A stretch of 64,000 bases of DNA from Talpa occidentalis. Taxonomy: Eukaryota > Chordata > Mammalia > Eulipotyphla > Talpidae. Both the position numbers and the translations under genes were made by a program. This document shows, piece after piece, positions 45,264 to 57,414 of the stretch. Below the pieces are notes generated by a model. The model had not been told where the DNA came from, searched no databases, and saw only the letters and a list, made by a program, of their open reading frames with translations. The stretch lies in NCBI RefSeq assembly GCF_014898055.3, contig NW_023602073.1:85726678-85790677 (forward strand), read 5' to 3'. How positions within the stretch are numbered: position 1 is the stretch's first letter; each line of letters opens with the position of its first letter.

Positions 45264-46249
45264 ACCATTGCAGATTAACTTATAAACTTGTAATTAGGGT
45301 AAAATCTCTGACCTTTTGCAGTTTTGGAATTTACATATCTCTTAAAATTAAAGATAAATATAACCATTTCAATTAGCTTTAAACCTCTAGAAATTAAGTT
45401 TATAGGAGGGTATAGGGGCATGTATGCCTTTGTAACAACACACCATTACTTACTGAGAGCTGTTCACCCCTACTGCAGTTGTGAGTTTTTCTGGAGGGTT
45501 TTTGGGGGAAGGATTGATTTTATACTAATTTCCAGAGTGAATCCTTAGAGGTCTGAACAAATCTGCCCACTAAAGGCACAAGTGCCACAATGATTGGATT
45601 AGTCCCTAGTCCTTTGACTACAGGTTCATGCTGTTTAACTGGAATTTGTTATTGCTAAAGGTTGACAAGGTCAATCAGAGTGCAATAAGTGAAACTCAGA
45701 ACATTTATTCTAATTTAAGGTGAAGATAAAATCTTTTTTCTCTGCATGATGGGGGTAGAGATGTGAGGCTTGGAAATGATGAAGCCATTTGTAAACATCG
45801 AGGGAAATTAGGCTAAGGATTAAAGTGTTAATAGAAGACTCTGAAAGAATTCGATAAAATGAAGTCAGCACTCTGATTAAACTATACTTGAACTCCCTTT
45901 GAATGTTCAAGTTATGTGAGTAAATAAAATCTTTTATTGTTTATGTCCATTTGAATTTTCTAGCATGTGAAACAAAAACCTGCCACTCTATTAAAGGGGG
46001 TGATGAGGGAGGAAGTGAGCCTCTTTCTCATCGGAGTCTCTATTAGTCTATCTTTCTGAAATTCCTAACCTCAGAAATATCCCATTTGTGTCAAACTATT
46101 GCTGCTGACCAGTGCTAATAGACTTGCTTTCTTAATGGAAATGTTCTGTGTCTACCCTGCCCAATATGGTGGCCATTAAGGCCCCAGGGCCCTACCGAGG
46201 ATTGGAAATGTTGTGAACCTGAGAAAGTGAATTCAAATGTCATTGTAAA
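45262..46249. other. Unique sequence, no gene recognised
   Basis: No repeat or gene recognised. Frames at 45324 (plus) and 45710 (minus) show no known domain. Confidence 0.5.
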
Positions 46250-46260
46250 AATTAATTTAA

Positions 46261-46519
46261 GGGCCTCCCCGATGGCGCAGGCAGTTGAGCGCCACATTGT
46301 GAAGCTGTTCACAGCCTCTGCAATGTGGGTTCGATCCCGGCCGGCCAACAAGAATCCCACATGGTGAAGCAGACCTCTCCTGTCTCACCCGCTGCTCCCC
46401 TCAGCAGTGTATTTCTTCAGTCTGCCTGTTCTGTTCCCTGCTCTGTCTCCGATGAATCCTCTCCCCTCCCGTACATCTGGCCTGTACCCTGGTTCTTGTA
46501 TAAACAAATCTTTAACAAT
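46261..46519 (+). mobile_element. tRNA-derived T+ SINE, older subfamily
   Basis: Sense copy with A box 'tggcgcaggcag' (one base longer than in the young copies) and B box 'ggttcgatccc'. Tail is short ('aaacaaatctttaac') with almost no A run. The 11-bp duplication 'aattaatttaa' lies at 46250-46260 and 46520-46530. Confidence 0.94.
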
Positions 46520-46530
46520 AATTAATTTAA

Positions 46531-47082
46531 GTTTAAATTAAAGTAATTGCGTGCAGCTACCACATTGGATGGTATTGCCCTGTTACAGAGCAAAGTGCCT
46601 AGAAAAATAAGTTGTCTCCTCAAATTTTAAGATGATTGAAATCTTCTTGGAAAATCTAGCCTTGGTTCTGGAACCCAAGGTGTAATTGATAATTTGATTA
46701 TTATTTATTTTAGGGATGGTGATATATATGAGAGACCCAGATCAGGGAAACACTTTTACCTTTTCTCCCAATTGGAAATCTTACCTTTCACAGATTCACT
46801 GTTCTGTGAAATTATTTTAAAAAGGGAAGATAGTTGCCAATGTTCTGATAGAGACACTGTATTTTCTTGCAGTTTAGTTTCACATCAATGGGAATATAAA
46901 CAAAAGAAGTAGAAATAAATATATCAGGAATTCCTTACAAACGAGGTAACTGATCTGTTCCAGATGTGTGCTTTTTGAAAACAGAATATATTACATCAAT
47001 GAAACACTAATCAAGAAAAAAAAGGGGGAATACTATCATTTTCCTTTTCTCCTTTTCTTCCCTTCTTTCTTCCCTCCTTATA
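46531..47082. other. Unique sequence, no gene recognised
   Basis: Ends in a TC-rich tract (about 47038-47078) just before the LTR. The plus-strand frame at 46694-46912 has no recognised domain. Confidence 0.5.
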
Positions 47083-47376
47083 TGTATTAGTCAACGAGGA
47101 CTTCCGTGATAAAATGCCACAGACTGGGTGGACTAAACAAAAGAAATTAATTTTCTTACGCTTTTGGAGCCCTGAACTTTAAGGTGAAGGTGTCCTCAGG
47201 TTTGGTTTGCTCCTGAGGCCTTCCTGGGGAAAGATGACTCACAGATGGCTGCCTTCCTGCTCTTTCCTTACATGACCTTCTCTTCATGCATGCACATCCC
47301 TCCTGTCTCTTCCTCTTCATATAAGCACACCATTTATTTTGAATTAGGGCTCCATCCTTTTGACTCAGTTAATCTT
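47083..47376 (-). mobile_element. ERVL-MaLR LTR (MLT1/MST-type), part 1
   Basis: Antisense LTR starting 'tgtattagtcaacgagg', then 'ataaaatgccacagactggg', 'ggtgtcctcaggtttggttt', 'ctcctgaggccttcct', 'cagatggctgccttcctgctc' and 'catcccctcctgtctcttcct'-like text. The order matches the reverse of the MLT1/MST LTR. It is split by the SINE at 47377. Confidence 0.85.
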
Positions 47377-47650
47377 TTTTTTATTTTTTAAAGATTTATT
47401 TATTTTCATACAAGAACCGGGGTGCAGGCCAGATGCATGGGAGGGTGAGAGGATTCACCAGAGACAGAGCAGGGAACAGAACAGACAGACTGAAGAAATA
47501 CACTGCTGAGGGGAGCAGTGGGTGAGACAGGAGAGGTCTGCTTCGCCATGTGGGATTCTCGCCAGCTGGCCAGGATCGAACCCACAATGCAGAGGCTGCA
47601 GATAGCTTCACAGTGCGGTGCTCAACTGCTTGTGCTACCAGGGAGGCCCC
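47377..47650 (-). mobile_element. tRNA-derived T+ SINE inside the LTR
   Basis: Minus-strand copy with standard tail 'ttttaaagatttatttatttt' (cited in part) and head 'ctaccagggaggcccc'. A perfect 16-bp duplication, 'tgactcagttaatctt', lies at 47361-47376 and 47651-47666. It therefore arrived after the LTR. Frames at 47396 and 47518 are SINE-derived. Confidence 0.96.
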
Positions 47651-47761
47651 TGACTCAGTTAATCTTAATTACCTCTCTAAAGCCCTATTTCCAAATACAA
47701 TCACATTGGAATTTAGAGATGCAACATAAGAATTTGGGGTAAATAAAATTCAGTCCATAAT
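47651..47761 (-). mobile_element. ERVL-MaLR LTR, part 2
   Basis: Continuation: 'cttaattacctctctaaagcc', 'tatttccaaatacaatcacatt', 'aagaatttggggtaaa' and 'attcagtccataa'. This is the reverse of the LTR 5' end. Confidence 0.85.
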
Positions 47762-49194
47762 CCTATCATTCCTCCTTCTACAGATATTTATTACAACAGT
47801 GGTATAAAAGGCACTAAGGTGAAAATAAAAATGAGGAAGATATCGTTAGTGTACTACCAAGGGGCATTCAAAGACCCAAAATGTTAGGGTGTAGACACTC
47901 TAAAAAGGGGTCCAGCCACCCACCATTTAAAGGCAAAGGAAACAGATTCTTAGTGTGGAAGATCTTTAGTAGTATTTGTGTTCATAGGGAGAAAAGAAAG
48001 ATATTCCTAATAATAGTTTCCTGATAAAACTCCCCACATGATCCATCCCCTTGTGGCCAAATGCCCAGCAAAGCAGTGTCAGTCTGAAGAGGGACACTGA
48101 GGCATGAAAGCTTGTCACAAGTCTAAGGAAACTTCTGGAAGGGAACCACAAGAAAGATTAATCAAATCCCAAAAAGCATCTCTGGCACATCTTCCAACAG
48201 ACATTTTACACTTGAATTCCCAAAATTAAATCATAAGATGCTCAAAAATACCTAAAATTATTCTTGTTTTCTATCAAACTTTGACTTAGGATATAACCAT
48301 CAACTGAGCATTCCCTACCAACATGCTAGATCTTAGTTCTATCAGTCCTCTTAGATACTTTTGGAACTAACTCCATTACCCCTCACACGGTTAACTTAGT
48401 TACATTGAAATATCCAAGCACTCTTATCATTGTGCCCCAGCCATCATCAAATTGAACAATCTACTTTCCTCCTATTCCTCCTAAAACCCAATAAGTACCT
48501 TCTAGGCCTCCCCATCTCTGTATAACATTTTCAACATCTTCTCTAAAATTTTCCGTCTCCACACTAAATTAAATCTGGTTGCCCTGAGGACGTTGCTTTC
48601 CTTGGAGCTATATATCCTGGGGCCAGGAAGTGAGGCAATGTTTTTCTTGCTTACCAGTGTCTTGTGGCTGTTAGCAAAGCATTTATCTTAGTTACCTTTG
48701 ATGTCATTATTATCTGCTGATACCATGTCCCATTTTCTCACTGGTGATGTGTAATTATAGGCACTTGGTAACAAGAACTGTCAATTTTCTCTTTGCAAAA
48801 TTTGATTTGCCATGTTCCCATCTAGATTGTTTAAAATACATTTTATATAAAACATGCAGAAAAGTAACAAAAAATAAGTTCTCAGTGAGAACTTCCTGTC
48901 ATTGTCCTCTTTCCGTGCTTGCACCAGAGCAAGTAAACATTGCTGGAGAAAATCACACAGCTGGGATTATTGGTTTCTCCTTGAATTTATGATTACATTC
49001 CTCAAAATGGTTCTCAGTTTTTGCCTAACAATCAGTAATGTTCTTTAGTGAGCTTGCTTTTCTTCTCAGGGAGATGACATTATATTTTCTTCTTTTTTCC
49101 TATACCCCACACCCTTTAACTCTCAGAGGATGATCTCAGCTCACACTTCATTGAGAAAATACAGACTGATTTCAAAACTCTCTCATCTTCCCTT
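47762..49194. other. Unique sequence, no gene recognised
   Basis: Pyrimidine-rich text at 48380-48560 could be a very old repeat but no family is recognised. Frames at 47966 (minus) and 48744 (plus) show no known domain. Confidence 0.45.
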
Positions 49195-49209
49195 CACCAA
49201 ATCCTTTTT

Positions 49210-49479
49210 TTTTTTTTTTAAGATTTATTTGTTTATGCATACAAGAACTGGGGTAAGGACCAGAGATGCAGGGGGTGAGAGAATTCACCAGAGACAGAGA
49301 GGGGAGCAGAACAGGCAGATCCACTGAAATACACTGCTGAGGGGAGCAGTGGGCAAGACAGGAGAGGTCTGCTGTGCCATGTGGGTCACCTTCCTGGCTG
49401 GGGATCGAACTCCTGCTGCAGTGGCTGCAGATAGCTTCATTGTGCTGCATCTTAACCCTTTGCACCACCAGGGATTCAC
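49210..49479 (-). mobile_element. tRNA-derived T+ SINE, older subfamily
   Basis: Minus-strand copy with a long T run (its A tail), 'aagatttatttgtttatgcat' and a head diverged to 'caccaccagggattca'. A 15-bp duplication, 'caccaaatccttttt', lies at 49195-49209 and 49480-49494. Frames at 49130, 49172, 49285 and 49349 are SINE-derived. Confidence 0.94.
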
Positions 49480-49494
49480 CACCAAATCCTTTTT

Positions 49495-50194
49495 CTTAGT
49501 GCATTACTCTGTGCCCATTATTATATCTGTGCCCATTATTCTTTCACCCCTCCTATCTCATGAAGGAAGTGATTCACCTTTCCTTACAGACAATCTTTTT
49601 GCTTGTTTTGTGCATCCCACTTTTCTCATTCTCTCTTGAGGATCCTTGTCTCTTGTTATTTACTCTTTCATTGGATTGCTACCACAAACCGAAAAGAAAA
49701 AAAAGGAAAAGCTTCAATAACAAAAACTCCCTGCAAATAACCTCTCTCAGTTTCCATCCACAGGAAAACTTCTAAAATAGTAGCAAGTTAGAATTGGTAG
49801 CAATTACTGTCCCTACTTCATGTCTCCCTGTCACTGTCAGCCCTTTCCAATTTGGTATCTGATCCCACATCTCTATACAGACCAAAATCACTCTCAGTGA
49901 GTCAGTATCTCCAGATAGCCGAATTCAGTGGCTCTTACTGGGTCCTCATGTTTATTGGCTTCATGAAAGATGGATATAGATGCAATATTCTCTTATGGTA
50001 CAGTTATCAAATGGAGGAAGAGTTGGTTCACAAAATGCCATTAATTTCATGATGTTAGAAATTCAACGATCTTCTAATGGTCATACAGCTCCCCCCCCGC
50101 CCCAATGATATTATTTACTAAATACACAGTACATTCCAGCCTTTAGACCAAAAAATTTTCATGCATTTTATTGTTTGAGCAATGAGTCAATAGA
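49495..50194. other. Unique sequence, no gene recognised
   Basis: 'tctgtgcccattatt' occurs twice in tandem near 49508-49540. A C run ('ccccccccgcccc') lies at about 50092-50104. Frames at 49560 and 49852 have no recognised domain. Confidence 0.5.
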
Positions 50195-50345
50195 CAGTTT
50201 ACTAGGTAGGAATACTATTAATTACAAATGCCAGATGCAGAAAATGGGCTAAAAGAGACTAATTTGCTTAGGGTCCTCTAGCTAGTAAATGATCAAGCCA
50301 ACATTCAAGCACATGTCCCCCTATTTCCAAAGCCAGTGCTCTTCA
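50195..50345 (-). mobile_element. MIR SINE fossil
   Basis: Antisense MIR: 'aatactattaattac', 'gcagaaaatgggctaaaagag', 'ctaatttgcttagggtcc' and 'ctagctagtaaatgatcaagcc', as in 'ctgcccaaggtcacacagctagtaagtgg'. Confidence 0.75.
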
Positions 50346-50483
50346 TTATTAATTTTATTTAAATACTTTATTTTACATAGTAATTACAAATAGTTTAACA
50401 GTAGTATGCTCTAATTATTTATTAAATGACCTATTCTTTCTATCTCTATTTTTTCTTTTTCCTAATTTCCTAGTTGATGATTT

Positions 50484-51229
50484 CCTATTTTTTTTTTTTG
50501 AGATTTTTTTCACATGAGCAGCTTTATTAATTTTTTTTAACACTGGACAGAACACTTCATTACCTCATTCTCCATTATTTACCCAACTGTAAGATTCAGC
50601 TTCCAAGTCCAGCTAAGGGTTTATAAATCAAGGTTTTCTTGTATTCACCATTTTTCTTAGTACTATGGTTTCATTGTATGATGATCATTTTGAAGTCTGC
50701 ATTTATTGCAAAGGTAAGAGTTTCCACATATTAGTTCTTTTAAAAATTTAGTTTGATTCCCAGATCATGTCCTCAGGCTGCCAAAATGGCTCTGTGGCAA
50801 CATTGAAAACTGATGATAAATAGGGAATGTTTAGATTGAGACTTGTGAAACTGGACTGACGCACTTATCTTTAGATCCAATTTTGGTGATGTATGTATTA
50901 TGATTCCTGGCAAGTTAAAAGCAGTTTCTAGTTAATGGAAATCTTTTTTCTGAAATAGACTCTCACAGAAACTCCCTAGGTAGCAATGAAGAGAAAACAT
51001 TGAATTCTCTGACTTTGTTATTGAAGAATATAACAAGTAGCATCTTCAGCCACAGCTTTACCATTCCTGCCGAAAATGTCTCTGTATCACTGTTTCCACA
51101 TCCAGGGGATCATTTTACATTATAGTGCTGAAGATATTCCCACAAGGAGCTGATATGATGAAGGCCAGGTAACTTTCTTATGACTAGATCAATCAGGAAT
51201 AGAGCAGTTATTGAGTCAGAGTGATTTGA
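50484..51229 (-). pseudogene. Candidate processed pseudogene, gene not identified
   Basis: On the minus strand, AATAAA (50528-50523) is followed 23 bases later by an A run of 12 (50499-50488), the layout of a polyadenylated cDNA end. Upstream, one frame spans 51229-50966, about 88 codons, with one stop at 51112-51110. It reads 'HHISSLWEYLQHYNVK', stop, then 'SPGCGNSDTETF', which looks protein-like, but I do not recognise the source. A T run and a polyadenylation hexamer can also arise by chance in AT-rich DNA, and no duplication was found. Confidence 0.35.
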
Positions 51230-51240
51230 CTAGAATATTT

Positions 51241-54200
51241 CTTAGACTTTTCTCTCTTCTAAGATTTAACTAATCAACCTTCCAAATCACTCTATAAGAG
51301 ATTTAAAACAACCAAATTAATATAGGCAGTTCAAAAACCAAACAAGTTGAATAAATCTAGTTGAGAAGGAAAACATAGTTAAGGAGTTAATAAAGCCAGA
51401 AGAAATATTGATGTCCAGAATTGCACAATATACCACTATGAAGAATGACTGGAGGATAACCGAGATAGTACATGTCTAAGTTTTCTAGTGGTCAAAGGAA
51501 AGTGAAAGGTAATCATAAAAGTCATTTTCCATAATAAAGAAACCAACTAATGAGTCCTGAGAAGCATAACTCTTTCTGCTACTGAGATTCAAGAGAATTT
51601 TCATTTGAGTGTTCATAAACAGTCTAAAATCCCTAATGATATCATAATTGGTGCAATTACAAATTGTAATGTTTGAATATATCCTTTGGAGTAAGGTGAA
51701 TGTATGATGCAGCTTCATTATTCAGCAAAAGTGATTTTGTTGCCAGAGTTGGGAGTGGGCATAAAGTAATTTGGCCCAGATTTAGTGCTGAGATAATATG
51801 GCTTGTTTCAAGGAAAAATTTAGACAGACTAACCAGTTACAGCATATATGAGTAGACTACAGATTCTTAGTACTGTAAATATTTTCTAATTAAAATAACT
51901 TTCTTATTACAAAGGGATATGTGCATATTAAAGAGAAGCAAATAATACATAAAATATGAATAAGAAAGAAATCATTTTACCCCAAATCAAGAAAAATGAT
52001 CATACTACATGTTTTGCAAAGAAGTTATATTATGCATAATACTTCATGTTTTTCATTTAAATTGTTTGTTAAATATATTTTTTCATGTCAATAAAGTTTT
52101 ACCTCATCTAGTAACTAGTTCATATTCCATATTCTCCAACTGTCCCTCAAATGTCCTTTATATAACTTTTTTGAAACCAGAATCTGATCCAGGTCTATAC
52201 ATAAAAATTTTGTTATTATGTTATTTAATTATTTGTTATATCTTACATCTTTTTATTTTAACATGACTTGCTGAAAAGTGTATGCTAATAGTCGTGCACA
52301 ATATCTCTTCTGGGTTCTGGTTTTCTTATAGGAAATCAACTATATTTCATAATGAGTTGGAATGAATTCCAATTAAACATTTTTGGCTGGAGTATGTCCT
52401 TTATATTGCATCAGCTCAAGAAGCACATTATATCTGGTTTCCCCACTCTCAGCAATGCTCAAACTGACTCAGGGATTAGGTTGATGAAAGCCTGATCTCC
52501 CCTTTATACAGATGTACTTTCATTGAGTCATAAAAGTTATCAGTAGGATATTTATCACTAAATAAAAGTCCAGTTTCCATCAGCTGTTTACTTAATGGTT
52601 ATCCTTAAGTGAATTACCATTTTTTTTTCTGTCATTTGATATTTATTTGTCAGCATTATGGGGGAATGATTCCAATTGGTCTATTTTATTACCCTGAAGT
52701 ACAGTTTTTATTGGAAAATCAGGATACCTACCTAATTCTCCCACTTTACTTGCAAATTTCAAACTAAGAAATTGACTTAAGATACCTCAGATAGTGAAAA
52801 CTGAAATTTCTTTTTCATTTCTTGAGTATTAATTTGTATTTATGGATTCCCAGAAATCTACATGCTAATTGATTAGGGCTATTGTTCTCTGTATTGCTCA
52901 AACATTTACACTTTGGCCAGTGAAGCCCCTTCATAGTAACTATCATGTCTTTGACCAAACCCCAATAATCTTTGAAAGCTTCCAACTTCCTGTCATACAT
53001 CATTTCAAACTCACCTTGTACCATCCCTGCCTCAGTCTTGTTATCAGGTATTAGAGACTAAGATGTTACATGAAAGCTACAATGCAACAATACTTCTAAT
53101 GACTATACTTTTTTCTCAATAAGCATGAGAGATGAAATTTAGAAGGTATGATCTGGAGCAGCTAGGTTATTTATTAAGGGCAGATGTTAATGTAACAACT
53201 AATCTAAAGGTGTGATAAGTTCCTCTTATAAAAATTAAGAGACCTAATGAAGATTGATGTATGAGTGAATAATATATTCACCTTTGCATAAAGGTGAAAT
53301 TATATGCAGTAGATCTTTTTCAATTCCCAACCAATTTAATTGTTACGTATCTCAGTTAAGCTATATCTAAAAATCATAGTTATGCACAAGTCCATTTTTT
53401 AATAATTTATTTTTGTTAAAGATATAGTTTTGTAGCTAATGAAAATCCTGCATTTGAAAGATCCTTTCATCAAATGACTAAATTTGTAAGCTTGGTGAAG
53501 GGACATAAAATGCAACTTTTACAAATAGGAAATCTGACCTATGATCATCACTAAATAATGTTTCCAGAACTTCTTATTTATTTTTGTTATGATCCATTTT
53601 GATGAACAAGGAAAAATATAAAAATGTTTATGCTTAATGCATTCTCTCTTTGAATTCTTGAAATGGGGATTTTTTCACTTGGTTACATGTTTTTTCAACT
53701 TCTTATACTTCCTGAAGCCAAGAAATTATGACTAATATCTAGTGTCCCCTATTGTCAGGTTAGGTTTTATATCATCTTTAAAAATTTTCTTTTCTGCTTT
53801 CGCATTTTTTGTGGCCTTTGATTGATGAGTGAATAGTTCCCAGAAATCTTGGGGATAGAATGATGCAAAGTATTTGGAATATAGATTAATCATTGTTTAA
53901 AGAAACCACTTTCCACCTCAGACTTTTGAACTCTTCCAATCTCTAATCTTGTTATTTCAGACATGTGAGATTAAACAGGTAAAACAGAATAAAAATAACT
54001 AAAAAAATTGAGGAAATGATTTTCTGTTTAATTTGTCCATGTGATAGAAGACGACAATGAGAACATTGAATTATTAAATAAGAAATAGCTCTGGCCACTG
54101 GACATTAAATCAAAAAGTTATAGGTTGGAACTATAAATTTTGGGTTAAATACTTTTTCTCATTAAGATACCTTCCATAGTCATCTATATATCTCTTTTTA

Positions 54201-55388
54201 CCTCTATATCTGTATTTCAATTGTCTATGACCGAAGTGCTAAGGATTAAAAACTTAGAATTCTCTGATGTAGTCAGAGTCTTAGAAAGGAGGAATCACTA
54301 ACTCTCCGATCTTGGGAAAGTGTTCACTTATTTTGAAACTATTTTGTTGCTCTTGAATGCATGATTGACTTCATTTCATTGAAAAAAAAAATCAGTTGTC
54401 TGATTTTAAAATCATTTGCATGATTTACAAGCCACATCTTTGTATTTCAGGCAGGGCTGATAGAAGTCTTCATAACCATATTTGTGAACCTTGGTTTCAA
54501 GTATACCACAAAACCTCACCGAGATGAGGTCAGCTTGTTTGGAGCAGCACAGTACTGAGAAACTATTCATTATGCTCCCTATGGCTCTTTAATCTAAACA
54601 ACAGAAACATAGCTCATCCATAACTACTTTTTATGATTTAAACTACTGAGAATTTTAATCCAAATATTTATTGAATAATAACTGTAAGTTAACAACTGAT
54701 TACTTCCATTTGGAGAACATTTAAATTCAATCAAAATGAAAAATACTGTTACTAAAAATGTTTTATTTTAAAAATATGAATTGCATGGGGAACATATAAA
54801 TGAATTAAACAGAATATTCTTGTAGTAAATGTCTTCTAAGCATTTAATTAATTACATTTCTATCTGTATTAAAAATATTGTTTACTGTGTTTCCTCCAGG
54901 ACTAATGAAAAATGTAATCCAACTCAGAGAATCTAAAATCTCAGGTTTTAACATGCGGTTTCTTGCTTTGGCAATTTGTTGTTATACTGTACCATGGTAA
55001 TATAGTCTTTGAAGATCTTGTAAAACAAATCTAAGGTGAGGTTAATAGAGATGAAGTAAATCTTCACTGGTGTGCTGAGTTAATTTTCAAGTTTTAATGA
55101 AATTTAAGTAAGGACATTAAAATCATAGGAAAAAGTATATATAATAATGCTTCCTCTAAATATAACATTTGCAGATATGTTTTACAAAATTGAAAGAATT
55201 TTTAAAGGAATATTCTAAACCAACCTCATACTCACCCTGTGAAATATGTTATGAGAATATGAACTATAATTGTGATCCACAATAAATTCATTGGAAAGTA
55301 CTGGGAGAAATGCCAATTTGCAAAAATTTGATTGCAAAATTATATGCTAAAATTGAATTGGTTTTCTATCTTAACAGTTCTACAAATC
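51241..55388. other. Unique AT-rich sequence, no gene recognised
   Basis: Four kilobases without a recognised repeat. A 77-codon minus-strand frame at 51718-51485 lies in the same orientation as the pseudogene candidate, but I cannot link them. Plus and minus frames at 52009, 52815 and 52869 show no known domain. Confidence 0.45.
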
Positions 55389-55398
55389 ATAGTGTATA

Positions 55399-55688
55399 TA
55401 TATATATCTATATATATATTAAAGATTTATTTATTTAATTATACAAGCATTGGATACAGTCAGAAGCGTGAGAGGGTGAGAGAATTCACCGAGCCAGAGC
55501 GGGGAGCAGAGCAGGCAGAAGGACCGAATTACACTGCTTAGGGGAGCAGCGGGCGGCAGGAGAGGTCTGCGTGCCATGTGGGACCCTCCTCAGGTGGCCG
55601 GGGAGCAGCTGGGGGTCGAACCAGTGCTGCAGAGGCTGCGGGCAGCTTCGCAACCCAGCGCTCAACCGCTGCGCCACCGGGGAGGCCC
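55399..55688 (-). mobile_element. tRNA-derived T+ SINE, GC-rich subfamily
   Basis: Minus-strand copy with intact A box and a one-base-altered B box ('ggttcgacccc'), standard AAAT and 'aaatcttt' end. The duplication 'atagtgtata' lies at 55389-55398 and 55689-55698. A (TA)n run has grown between the left duplication and the tail. The minus frame 55486-55716 is SINE translation. Confidence 0.95.
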
Positions 55689-55804
55689 ATAGTGTATACT
55701 TTTGAATTAACAACAAATATTTAGTAAGTCTTGTGTTCTAGGCTGGGAATTTGACTAGGTGTAAGTGTGCTCTGATTTCCATAGCAGTTGGAAGTAAATT
55801 TGCA

Positions 55805-56077
55805 GGGCCTCCCCGGTGGCGCAGCGAAGCTGCCCGCAGCTTCTGCAGCACTGGTTCAATCCTCGGCCGCCAGGCGAGGGTCCCACATGGTGCACAGACC
55901 TCTCCTGCCGCCCGCTGCTCCCCTCAGCAGTGTACTTCGTCAGTGGACCTACTCTCTCTCCCCTCAGGCTCTGGTGGATTCTCTCACCCTCCCGCGCTTC
56001 TGACTGTACCCAGTGCTTGTATAAATAAATAAATAAATCCTTAAAAAAATCATTTCGTCATATTTATTTAAAAAGAA
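55805..56077 (+). mobile_element. tRNA-derived T+ SINE, GC-rich subfamily, internal deletion and 3' extension
   Basis: Sense copy lacking about 18 bases of the tRNA-like head between A box and B box ('ggcgcagc' joins directly to 'gaagctg'). B box is 'ggttcaatcct'. The terminator is altered to 'TCCTT'; after a short A run come about 25 foreign bases ('catttcgtcatatttattt') and a second A run before the duplication. The 14-bp duplication 'gaagtaaatttgca' lies at 55791-55804 and 56078-56091. Frames at 55751, 55788 and 55816 are SINE translations. Confidence 0.95.
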
Positions 56078-56091
56078 GAAGTAAATTTGCA

Positions 56092-56944
56092 GTCAGTAGG
56101 TAAAATGTGACTCTTTGTAATGTAAATGATTAGTTTTCTCTTACTGAGGATCTACAGCGTTGGGAGCCTGCTGATTTGGGTCAGTGGCATATGAATGATA
56201 AGACCATCTTAGGGTTTTTCTTTGCTGCTGCTTACAAGTTCCAAGCATTGATACTGTGACCATGTTCAAGATAGGAGGAAAAGGGGAAGGAGCTCTGCTG
56301 ATGTCATCTGTCCTTCCTGTCAGGAAAACTAATTTTTTTTTTAATTATTTTTTTTCATAGACTTTTTATTTTTTATTTTTTTAGATGTCACTTGGCAAGA
56401 TTGCATTTATTTATCATTGGTCAAAACTTTGTCACATGTCCACTTCTGGCTCAAAGGAAACTATAATTTGAGTATTTCACTTTTTCAACTTTTGTAATTG
56501 AGATAGAGTGGGATGAGTATAAAGGTTGAGTTGTTTTAACTTGTCACTAAGTTCTATCATAATGCCATTGAAAAGTAATTATTGATATACGCTAAAGGAC
56601 TCAACTTTATTTTTCTGCAACTAGAGAATGATATAGTTGGTAAGCTTTCATATTCTCTAAATATTGTGGTATAATGGGGAAGCATTCTACTAGGAAATTA
56701 GAATAAACCAATTAAGTAAGAGAGGTAGTTAATCCTGGAGAATTTCTGTATCTTTTTTAAAGAGAAGAGAGTAATTTTAACATGAGTAGAATAATTGTCT
56801 TTTGACTTCGCGTTAAATGTATATATCTTAAATATATTTTTACTAGAAAATATATAGAAAGTGGGGAAGTTATTTTTTATAGTTTTCTACTCAAATAAGT
56901 AGGAGATAAACATTATTTTATTTAAAAACACTATAATTATACAG
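56092..56944. other. Unique sequence with T-rich tract
   Basis: T-rich sequence at 56332-56385 includes 'catagactttttattttt', which recalls the antisense end of old L1, but too little follows to call it. No gene recognised. Confidence 0.45.
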
Positions 56945-57414
56945 TTTTGCTTCCAGTAATAGTGGAGTAACTAGTAATGAAGTAACATCATTCAGAGAAG
57001 AAAATTCTTTATAAGAAAAAGAACTATTTGAAGATGCTGGAGAGTGACCCAAAGCAGACAGAAATTGGAGGTGCATAGATCCTTGAAAAGGGGTCTACTA
57101 GACTGGATGAATTTTATAAATTTTCTGCTTGAGATAATTCTCCATTGAGTGATATGGAATAGTTGGAATTCAAGCAGTAAGTTGCAGTCTTACTAACTTG
57201 AGGAGTCCTAAGATGCAGTTTTCATTTGCCAAGGCAGATGAAAAGTGAAGGGGAGAATTCCTGAAAAGTGGGGAACTAATTGAGGTGGAGTCCCTGACTG
57301 GCATGTAAACCCCATCTAAATCCTAAACTGAATACATGAGGGATACAGCAGACCTGGCAGAGTACAGAATTGAGTCAAAATTCACCTGCTTATATGGGAG
57401 CTAGAATTTGTCTT

